Origin: Bathymodiolus brooksi
Taxonomy: Eukaryota > Mollusca > Bivalvia > Mytilida > Modiolidae
NCBI GenBank assembly: GCA_963680875.1
Contig: OY804580.1
Coordinates: 93,401,353-93,465,352 of the forward strand
Length of the DNA: 64,000 nt
Direction: 5' to 3'
Made by a program: the position numbers and the translations under genes
Notes under the pieces: model-generated
What the model saw: only the letters and a program-made list of their open reading frames with translations
The model's database searches: none
What the model was told of the DNA's origin: nothing
Shown here: in pieces, positions 48,001 to 60,000 of the stretch
Layout of the letters: each line of letters starts with the position of its first letter
Numbering within the stretch: the stretch's first letter is position 1

Positions 48001-51000
48001 AAAAGTAGTGGGAGCCCTGTGTAAGTTAATTTTTTAAAAATAGTAGTCCCTCTCTTATATGGCCACCACTTCAGTATTGAAAAGTAGTCTTATATGAGGG
48101 ATGTCCTCTCTTGATGGAGACAGTTTAGTAGAACATCTTTTTGTATTTTATTATCTATGTGCATCTGTAATCAGACTTGATTAGAGGGGTGATGGCCTTT
48201 GATGGAAGTGCATGGCTTTTAGTCCGTTTATTTTATTTTGCCGATCGGACTTCTTAAATTCATTTTTCACTTTTTTCTGGCAAAAAGAGGATATAATCAA
48301 CACATCTTGTATTTTTACAACCAATAAATACAGGTTCAATTCACGATTTTACATCACGGGTTAAAAAACCGTAACAGAACAAGACTTCTCAGGCATCCGA
48401 TTTGCGTATTATACATCTCATTACGAGAATCTCGGTGTAAATATGGCATCCAGGGAAGGTGGGATTATGCTGTAATCAGATATTTGTTGTTATAAATAGA
48501 AGTATATGAATGATCTTGCATAAATAATAAGGTAGGGTGATAGAAAAATGTTTTATGAAACGAAATAAACACACAAGGTAACACGCATTTGCAACAGATC
48601 ATCAAACGGCCCATCGAAAGATGCCTCTTAAATCTTGTCGCAATTCCGCCAATTTTTATATAGGTAAAATCCGTAGCCCTATGGTCCCCCAAAAAAAAGG
48701 ACCATAAAGGGCTACGGTTCCGCATCTACTTCCATAGATGCTTCCTACCAAGTATCGGTTCAATTAGCTAAGCAGTTTCAGGGAAGAAGATTTTTAGAAA
48801 TCACAATTCCGAAACAAGAATTGCATGTGGCAGCCATGTTTGCTAACGAATCGGGACGAAATGAGCAATATTTATACAGGACCTGCCATAGATGCTTCCT
48901 ACCAAGTTTTGCTTCATTTTCCCAAGTGGTTTCAGAGAAGAAGATTTTTTTAAATCAGCCAATCAGAAACAAGAATTGCCTATGGCAGCCATGTTTGTTA
49001 ACGAATCGGAACTAAATGAGCAATCTTTATAGAGAACCTTCCAAGGATGCTTCCTACCAAGTTTCGGTTCATTTGACAAAGCGGCTTCAGAGGAGAAGAT
49101 TTTTTTAGAAATCAACCAATCAGAAACAAGAACTGCCTGTAGCGGCCATGTTTGTTAACGGATCGGAACTAAATGAGCAATCTTTATAGAGGACCTTCCA
49201 AGGATGCTTTCTACCAAATTTCGATTCATTTGGCCAAGCGGTTTCAGAGGAGAAGATTTTTTAGAAATCAACCAATCAGAAACAAGAATTGCCTGTGGTG
49301 GCCATGTTTGTTAATGGATCGGGACGAAATGAGAAATCTTTATAGAGGACCTTCCATAGATGCTTCCTACCAAGTTTCGGTTCATTTGGCCAAGCGGTTT
49401 TCAGAGGAGAAGATTTTTTTAAATCGGCCAATCAGAAACAAGAATTGCCTGTGGTGGCCATGTTTGTTCATGGATCGGGACAAAATGAGCAATCTTTATA
49501 AAGGACCTTCCATAGATACTTCCTACCAAGTTTCAGTTCATTTGGCTGAGGGGTTTCAGAGGAGAAGATTAAAATGTGAAAAGTCAACGGACGACGGACG
49601 CCAAGTGATGGCAAAATCTCACATTGCCTTTGGCAAGGTGAGCTAAAAAGTGAAAATATCTATTTGTATATCCTGTATACAAACTTACTTTAAAGGGTGG
49701 GGGTGAATATTGCACTTTTCCCGACAGTGGGGAAGCTGAGACACAACGTGGAGGCGTGGGACTTTCTGAGGAACAACCTTGACTACTTCTTCCGGGAACT
49801 GGCACAGGTGCAGCTAAAACAGAGAGAGAAAAAATTATAATGGTTACAAATTCTGTATTTTTTGGGTTAAATAAATTTATCATCTTTGTGAAAAATTCAG
49901 GTTTTCAAGACATTCTTGATATATATAGCTTGTATATTAATCTTGTTTCAATCTTTAGTGTGCTAACAAGAACACTTTCATACGTTTTCCCGTATTGAAG
50001 GGACATAACTCCAAATATAATTCTTGATGAAAAATTATGGTTTTTGAATTAGGAAATATTGTCCATATATACAAGTACATTTGTAGCTTGAGTATAAATT
50101 GAGGGTGTCGTTTTTCATAATTGTATGGTAGTTAGATTTATAACTACTTATGCAATCAGTGCCTATCATCACTAACGTTGTGAGTTCGAACCCGGCTCAA
50201 GCAAGGTGTACTCGATACAATAAAATGTGATAAAGTTTGTCAGTGACTTGTGGCAGGTAGGTGGTTTTCTCCGGGTACTCTGGTTTCCTCCACCAATAAA
50301 ACAGACCGCCACAATATAACTGAAATATTGTTGAAAGTGGCGTTAAACACCAAAACTCTAACTTTAACCCTTGAGTATAAATTTTTCTGAATCTGTCAAG
50401 TAATGAAGATGGTAAAGCACTAAAATAAAATTAATATGCACACTGTACGCCCAGGCAGAATTGACCAAACCATCAGTAGAGGGCAACTTTGGTCCAACTC
50501 GGCTTAAAGTTTACTTACAGGCAGATGATGGTGAGGGTGAATGTTGTTTTAGGAAAGGATGAATGAAGAAATCGTCTGAAAAAGATAAATATAAACTTCA
50601 TTGTAAAAAATAACAAACTTGAATAAGTCGTTTGATTGGACAAGTCAAATAAAATGAAAAACAAAAAATACCCCATCGTTGGAACAGCTCCAAAATAAAA
50701 AGTATTGTGGAAACAGAGGTAAAATAGATACCCCTTATTTACATATATGTGCCACTAACATTCCTGGATTGGTACTTCAATAAAAAGAGGTGAGGTTAAG
50801 CTATCTTTATGGGCTTAAACCTCCCATATTAGTGAAATAATGTGGTCATGCAGATGTCTTTTCCACATGTGAGTAATATGCCAAACCTCACACAGTGTAA
50901 AAATAAAGTACATTCGTGGAAGTTGTTAAAATTAATTTGCTGATGATAATTCAAATACTCTGCTGAATTCAAATGCAAATTGTCTGCCCATTCATCATAG

Positions 51001-54000
51001 ATACAGCAAGGTTTCACAGTAGAATCAAAGTGATCTATTCTATCAATCAGTAAAACAGATTATTTATCTATTTCATTGTTTTAATTATACATGCTTGACT
51101 TTTTTTGTACCAAACATTTTAATGGGTTATATAATTCTATCAACAAAAATATTCAATGTATAGAAGTATTTCTTTAAAAAAACAGTATATAGCCTTAACA
51201 ACAAATATTGTGCTGATAATTTTCTAACTGAAACCTACCAAATTCAATTCTGTCCTTGGCATTACGTTTGAGCATCCTCAACAAGAGATCCTTTAGGTCT
51301 GGAGATGTATCCTTTGGAATGCTACAAGAAAGAACAATAGTATAAAGTAAAATGTCCCTTGTGATTATTAAAGAATATGTTCAATTTTTTAACAGGTTTT
51401 ACATCTAATAAACTGCAAAGCGGTTTATGAAAAGAGTAAACTGTTCTAAACAAGGGTATAACCTGTTCAAAAATTGAACATATTCCTTATAATTTAATTT
51501 TTACCACAAAATTTAATGATTCCTCAATTTTAAATACGATAATTCCACCATATATATGAATGCTGTCTTCTGATTGGTTGATGAAAGAGGTATTTTTTAC
51601 CAATCTTTAGTTTTTTCCACTTTATCCCCATCGCCGGGGTATTTGCCCTTGGGAATTCCCTATAGCGTGCCTAAGCAAATACCACGGTACTATAAGCAAA
51701 TACCCCACTCTAGGGGAAATCCCTTCTTTAAATAGTTTATGACATCACAGATGTAATTCGAATTACTCGGGTTTCTTCTTTCAACCAATGCTAAAGTAAA
51801 GAAAAATATGTTTGAAATCGTTGAAATGTATCATATTTCAAATTTATTTTCATTATTTTTTTACATGTTGTATATTAAAGCAAAACCGTGATTTATTCTA
51901 TTTTTGATTTTGTTCCAGAAATACACTTCTTTGAAAAGATTTTTCCTGTTTTCGTAGATTGATAAAAGTCTTGAAAATCAAATGAACGAGGTGGTCTGAA
52001 GTTCTGAACCTGGGTGCATACCACTGTTTTACTTGCTGTTAAACATTCAGTGGAATTAAACAAATATATCCTGTTAGTGAGGGTTATTTGCGAAAAATAC
52101 CGGTTTCGAGGACAGTCAAATGTCCCTCACCGCTAAATCAGGATATTTGCCTCTCCTCTCAATCGATATTTTTCGCAAAAAAAACCCTCACTAACAGGAT
52201 ATATTTGTATATTATTTCATGGGATTATTTGTATTTGTCAAAAAAATATGTTGGCGACGTCACAATACCAACCCAGGTAATCAAGTATAACCAACGTTGC
52301 TCCAGGTGGCTCAGCCAAACAGATTGCAGTATTCACATCAAATTAATTATCGTGATTTTAATATTAACTTGTAATTTTTTTTTTATAATAATATGACTGA
52401 TCTTTTACTGGTAATGTTACATTGTCATTATTGATAGAAATTTTATTTGAGTATGACAAGAACCTTGTACTTTCTAACAGATTTTTTTCTGAAGAAAAAA
52501 CAACAAGAGCTTTGATCAGATACATTAAACTGTATCATTATTTTTCCTTTCACTTACTGGTTTATAAGTATTTTCTATTAACGTGACAGAAAACTAGAGA
52601 TAACTAAAAACAATGGTGTGTTATCTCTCTTTACTAAATTAGAAAGGGGGGATAATATCCGATTTATTAAATTATTATCTCCCTTAACTAACTTGGTACA
52701 GGGAGATAACTCTCATTTCACTGATGTATTTGAACTTACTTGGGTTTAAGTTCAGCATGTTTTTCATAAAAATGTTTAAGTTGTTGTGGGGTCTGGGCTT
52801 GGAATGGAGCCTTCCCTTTCAGGCACTGAAACACAATGGTCCCTATACTCCAAAGGTCTGCTTTAGCGTCATATTGTAGAGACATTATAACTTCTGGGGC
52901 CTGTCAATAATAAAATCAAGCATTTTCACTACTCCGTTTACAAAAATAACCATTCGTCATAATTTACAACTACCTGTGCAATCAGTGCTTATCACTATTA
53001 ACATTGTGAGTTCAAATCCCGATCAGACGAGCTGTACTCGATACAACATGATGTGATAAAAGCTTTGTCAGTGGATTTCTCCAGGTACACCGGTTTCCTC
53101 CACCAGTAAAACTTACCGCCACGATATAACTGAAATATTGTTGAAAGTGGTGTTAAACACCATAACCAAGCCCCAATCTAAATGTAAAGTTAGATAGTCT
53201 ATCATGTTCATTTACAATCTTTTTATCCTTTCTTACTAATTAGTCAGAATAATAAAGTTAAGTAAGGTCATATGAACCAAAGTAATGTGAGAGAAAAATA
53301 AAAATTTTGATATTCTATTATTAGTTTTGAAGTCATAAAACAAAATGTATTTTCTTTATAATATAAGCAGTTGTAATGTCTTGTGCTACTATTACTTTTC
53401 ACTGATTGATTGATTGGTGTTTAATGCCAACTTTAGCAATATTTCAGCTATATGTGGCATGAAAAAATTGTATTATTAACTTAGACACCTACAAGACCCT
53501 TAGAAATAAAACATACTTGTCTATAAATCAATAGGATTATATGTACAAATAAAAGAAAGAAACATTAAAAAGATAAACCTATATATTTAGAAAGTATGTC
53601 ATCTAACTATATTTGTGTTTATAAATAAATTTCTTCTACAAATTTCAAAATTGTTTCCTTTTTTTCATTATCAGGAGGATTAAATTTAATTTCATCACCT
53701 ATAATTTATATTTCTGCAACAAACAATGCCCATGAAATAAATTAAAATGCCTACCATATACATAGGAGAACCACACAATGTGGCTGCCATCACACCATCT
53801 TGAAGAAACCGGGCAAAGCCAAAATCAGCTGAAATTAAATGTAAATGGGTTAATGATTAAAAACCAGAGGCTCTCAAGAGCCTGTATCGTTCACCTGGTT
53901 AAAAAAAAAACCAATTGATCCTATGTAAAAACTATGTCCTGCAGTGGTAGTCATCTTGAAATTACGATCAACATAAAAAACACAAAGTTTGTAAAGGGCC

Positions 54001-57000
54001 TTCCAATGATTGATGCACAGTTTAGGTTCAATCAGTGCAATAGCTTCAGAGAAGAATATATTTCTGTATTTTCCCCATATGGTCCTGTGTTAATACTATG
54101 ACCTGTGGTGGCAGCCATCTTGGATTTCCGATCGGCATAACAAACAGAAACTTTGTAGAGGACCTTCCAATGATCATTCCTGGGCAGTTTGGTTTCAACT
54201 GTCCAAGTGGTTTCAGAGAAGAAGCATTTTGAAACATTTTTCCCATAGGGTCCAATGTTAAACTAAGTCCTGCCGTAGCTGCCATTTTGAATTTCATATC
54301 AGAACAAAAAACGTAAAGTTTGTAGAGGACCATCCAATGAACATTCATGTACAGTTTGGCTTTAATCATATTTGTAGTTTCTGAGTAGAAGGCATTTGAA
54401 CATTTTCCCATAGGGTCCAATGTTAATCTATGTCTTGCGGTGGTGGCCATCTTGGATTTCCGATCGGCATAAAAAACACACACCGTGTAGAGGACCTTCC
54501 AATGATCATTCCTGGGCAGTTTGGTTTCAATTATCCAAGTGGTTTCAGAGAAGAAGCGTTTTGAAACATTTTTCCCATAGGGTCCAATGTTAAATTAAGT
54601 CCTGCCGTAGCCGCCATTTTGAATTTCATATCGGAATAAAAAACGTACAGTTTGTAGAGGACCATCCAATGAACATTCATGTACAGTTTGGCTTTAATCA
54701 TATTTGTAGTTTCTGAGTAGAAGGCATTTGAACATTTTCCCATAGGGTCCAATGTTAATCTATGTATTGCGGTGGCGGCCATCTTGGATTTCCGATCCGC
54801 ATAAAAAACATTAAATTTGTAGAGGACCTTCCAGTGATCATTCCTGGGCAGTTTGGTTTCAACTGTCCAAGTGGTTTCAGAGAAGAAGCATTTTGAAACA
54901 TTTTTCCCATAGGGTCCAATGTTAAACTAAGTCCGGCCGTAGCCGCCATTTTGAATTTCATACCGGAACAAAAAACCTAAAGTTTGTAGAGGACCATCTA
55001 ATGAACATTCATGTACAGTTTGGCTTTAATCATATTTGTAGTTTCTGAGAAGAAGGCATTTGAATATTTTCCCATAGGGTCCAATGTTAATCTATGTCCT
55101 GCGGTGGCAGCCATCTTGGATTTCCGATCGGCATAAAAAACAAAAATTTTGTAGAGAACCTTCCAATGATCATTCCTGGGCAGTTTGGTTTCAACTGTCC
55201 AAGTGGTTTCAGAGAAGAAGCATTTTGAAACATTTTTCCCATAGGGTCCAATGTTAAACTAAGTCCTGCCGTAGCCGCCATTTTGAATTTCATATCAGAA
55301 CAAAAAACCTTAAGATTGTAGAGGACCATCCAATGAACATTCATGTACAGTTTGGCTTTAATCATATTTGTAGTTTCTGAGAAGAAGGCATTTGAATATT
55401 TTCCCATAGGGTCCAATGTTAATCTATGTCCTGCGGTGGTGGCCATCTTGGACTTCCGATCGGCATAAAAAACATAAAATTTGTAGAGGACCTTGCAATG
55501 ATCATTCCTGGGCAGTTTGGTTTCAACTGTCCAAGTGGTTTCAGAGAAGAACCATTTTGAAACATTTTTACCATAGGGTCCAATGTTAAACTAAGTCCTG
55601 CCGTAGCTGCCATTTTGAATTTCATATCGGAACAAAAAACCTTAAGATTGTAGAGGACCATCCAATGAACATTCATGTACAGTTTGGCTTTAATCATATT
55701 TGTAGTTTCTGAGAAGAAGGCATTTGAATATTTCCCCATAGGGTCCAATGTTAATCTATGTCCTGCGGTGGTGGCCATCTTGGATTTCCGATCGGCATAA
55801 AAAACAGAAACTTTGTAGAGGACCTTCCAATGATCATTCCTGGGCAGTTTGGTTTCAACTGTCCAAGTGGTTTCAGAGAAGAAGCATTTTGAAACATTTT
55901 TCCCATAGGGTCCAATGTTAAACTAAGTCCTGCCGTAGCCGCCATTTTTAATTTCATATCGGAACAAAAAACCTTAAGATTGTAGAGGACCATCCAATGA
56001 ACATTCATGTACAGTTTGGCTTTAATCATATTTGTAGTTTCTGAGAAGAAGGCATTTGAATATTTTCCCATAGGGTCCAATGTTAATCTATGTATTGCGG
56101 TGGCAGCCATCTTGGACTTCTGATCGGCATAAAAAACAGAAAATTTGTAGAGGACCTTGCAATGATCATTCCTGGGCAGTTTGGTTTCAACTGTCCAAGT
56201 GGTTTCAGAGAAGAACCATTTTGAAACATTTTTCCCATAGGGTCCAATGTTAAACTAAGTCCTGCCGTAGCCGCCATTTTGAATTTCATATCGGAACAAA
56301 AAACCTTAAGATTGTAGAGGACCATCCAATGAACATTCATGTACAGTTTGCCTTTAATCATATTTGTAGTTTCTGAGAAGAAGGCATTTGAATATTTTCC
56401 CATAGGGTCCAATGTTAATCTATGTCCTGCGGTGGTGGCCATCTTGGATTTCCGATCGGCATAAAAAACATAAACTTTGTAGAGGACCTTCCAATGATCA
56501 TTCCTGGGCAGTTTGGTTTCAACTGTCCAAGTGGTTTCAGAGAAGAAGCATTTTGAAACATTTTTCCCATAGGGTCCAATGTTAAACTAAGTCCTGCCGT
56601 AGCCGCCATTTTGAATTTCATACCGGAACAAAAAACCTTAAGTTTGTAGAGGGCCATCTAATGAACATTCATGTACAGTTTGGCTTTAATCATATTTGTA
56701 GTTTCTGAGAAGAAGGCATTTGAATATTTTCCCATAGGGTCCAATGTTAATCTATGTCCTGCGGTGGCGGCCATCTTGGATTTCCGATCGGCATAAAAAA
56801 CAAAAATTTTGTAGAGGACCTTCCAATGATCATTCCTGGGCAGTTTGGTTTCAACTGTTCAAATGGTTTCAGAGAAGAAGCATTTTGAAACATTTTTCCC
56901 ATAAGGTCCAATGTTAAACTAAGTCCTGCCGTAGCCGCCATTTTGAATTTCATATCGGAACAAAAAACCTTAAGATTGTAGAGGACCATCCAATGAACAT

Positions 57001-60000
57001 TCATGTACAGTTTGGCTTTAATCATATTTGTAGTTTCTGAGAAGAAGGCATTTAAATATTTTCCCATAGGGTCCAATGTTAATCTATGTATTGCGGTGGC
57101 GGCCATCTTGGATTTCCGATCGGCATAAAAAACAGACACTTTGTAGAGGACCTTCCAATGATCATTCCTGGGCAGTTTGGTTTCAACTGTCCAAATGGTT
57201 TCAGAGAAGAAGCATTTTGAAACATTTTTCCCATAGGGTCCAATGTTAAACTAAGTCCTGCCGTAGCCGCCATTTTGAATTTCATATCGGAACAAAAAAC
57301 CTTAAGATTGTAGAGGACCATCCAATGAACATTCATGTACAGTTTGGCTTTAATCATATTTGTAGTTTCTGAGAAGAAGGCATTTGAACATTTTCCCATA
57401 GGGTCCAATGGCGGCCATCTTGGATTTCCGATCGGCATAAAAAACAGTAACTTGGTAAAGGACATTCCAATGATCATTCCTGTACAGTTTGGGTTCAGTC
57501 AGTTCATTAGTTTCAGAGAAGAAGATCTTTGAAATTTCAGCCAATCAGAGCATATTATTGGCCTTGGCAGCCATATTGAATATCCGACTGGAACGAAAAA
57601 CAGTAACTTTGTAGAGGACCATCCAAGGAACATTCCTGCTAAGTTTGATTCCAATCGGCCCAGTGGTTTCGGAGAAGAAGCTTGAAATGTGAAAAGTTTA
57701 CAGACGACAGACAACAGACGACGGACGCCAAGTGATGGCAATAGTTCACCTGGACCTTTGGTCCAGGTGAACTAATAAAAGATACATATCTCTTCTTTGA
57801 CAACAAATAGGATATGTTATTTCTCTTCTTTGACAACAAATAGGATATGTTATTTCAAGGGTTAATTACTAAGTGCTTACTAAGTGCCAGATTCAGATGC
57901 ACTGAGATAGTAAAATATTACTAAATTGTTCCCCTCAAGAGAGAAAATCACTTTTATAAGGCCATTTTTTCATTGTAGACTGGACGGTCTTATAGGATAC
58001 TCAAAGACATTAAATCATACTTTCTCTCTTAGCTGGTTTGTTGACTCACAATGATTTTAATTTGCCCCTTCCAATTACAAATATTATATTTAATAATAAC
58101 ACATAGGGTTAAGGTTATCTTTCAACTATATTTCAGTTATATCCTGGCTGTCAGTTTTACTGGTGGAGGAAACCAGAGTGCCCGGAGAAAATCACTGACC
58201 TGTCGCAAGTCACTGACTAACTTGCTAATAACACATATCTATACTACCAATAGTAAAAATTCTACCAGTATTTAATGAGTATCATAAACTTAATATGAAT
58301 CTTACCTATTTTAAGTTTCATCTCAGCAGCTGGTGGGTTAGATTTACCACTATGACATAACAATATATTCTGTGGTTTCAAATCTCTGTGTACAATCCCT
58401 TTGGCATTCAGAGCTTTCATTGCAGCAGCTAAAAATAAAAAGTGTACAAATATTTAGAGAAAGTATCATATTACAGAATTATCTCCCTTTAAATAGCTAC
58501 AATGTAAATATATAATAATAAATTGCCTATGGGAGAAAAAAAATCATACTGTTATCTTGTTGTTTTTATTTATGTAATTCTCTTTAAATAAATAAATTTT
58601 AATCACTATATCCAAATATTTCATAGAATCAAGAGGCTCACATAACATTTTCGCTATTTGAACAAACAAAAACCAACAATCAAATACATGTACATACCTA
58701 TTTGTCTAAGAAATATAGCAATCGTTTCCTCACTTAGGGTTCCTTTAACTGTGAAAAATAAAATATATAAAAAATGTAAATAAGTACAAGAAATATAACA
58801 TAGAAAATGTTAATAGTAACTTCAAATTAACAGTTAATTAGGTACATTGTATAAATATTGGCTACATTAATCTATTTTGGGGAAAAAATGAAGAAAAAAC
58901 AGCATGAAAGACTCAGGCGTTTCAATGAGGGGCAGTACCAGGTACTTTTACCTGTCTAAAATTGTCTTTGGTATTTCTTTATTTTAAAGAGTGTTGTATA
59001 AGACATTCATGAAATTTGTTCAAATTTTAATAAAAAGTACCGCCTGTAAATAATGAAGTACTGGTACACTTGAAAGATATTGAAAGCCTTGAAGACATAA
59101 TTCTTTGTAGGAGGATTAAGAATAATGATTTATTGATTCCTTGTACGAAAACATAACACCACCCAACCCCATCCTGTGCTAACATGACCATTTTTTTTCA
59201 AAATTAACAAATAGTGAAAAAGGATGGATATTGAATCAATTGAAATAATTTTTTGCCAGATAGGAGACAAAATATTTTTTCTAAAAAAATCACATCAACC
59301 ACTACTCTGATAGGAAAATGGTTGCTGACTTCTAGGTAAATACTGAAGGTGCACTAAAACCTTATTTTCAAATACAAAATGTATCTTTCTAACAGTGATT
59401 CAGCTAGACACCAGTTTCAGGACATTTGTCCACCTATTTCTCAAATTGTCCGGAAGATTAACTTTATAAAAATTAGTTTAATTATTAAAGAATGTCCTGA
59501 TGAAATTTTGATGAAACTGGCAATTGTCCTGAAGATTTCAAAGTCTAGCTGAAAAACTGCTTCTAAAATAATTTATTGTGCACAAATTTCATTAGTTCCA
59601 GACAATATTTATACCATAACTTAATTGACTTAGAACTTCATATTCATAATACTCTCAATGAACTCAACTTAACCCATTATTATCTTTTTATGTCCTCCAC
59701 TAAAACATACAAGGTTAAGTTGATAAAAGAATAATTTAATTTAACAGGAGTTGAAAACATTTTTTGTCAATACTCCGTATAATTACCATCATCAAAGTAT
59801 TAATTTTCTCTCTATTGCAACAGATACAAACACAAATTTATCAATATCATAAAATCTATACATATAATACTATACAGTCAAATCTGTATTAAGAGGTCAC
59901 CTTTGGGATAAAGAATAAGTGGTCTTATAACACAGGCGACGTTCAATTCATAGGAAATTTTCTATGACAGGACAAAAAAGGGTGACCTTTTAACACAGGT

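Noticed and set aside
43779..49646. Frames such as 44840-45196 and 49173-49646
   Set aside because: Same reason: repeat units of elements A and B, both strands open at once.
49584..49883. 99-codon minus frame as a separate gene
   Set aside because: Only 49689-49813 is coding; it is an ULK exon, and the frame runs into introns on both sides.
54046..57477. Series of ~119-codon minus-strand frames that look like a repeated protein family
   Set aside because: They recur every 332 bp because of the array, change frame between units, and have no start context or domain. They are translations of the Helitron-like repeat.
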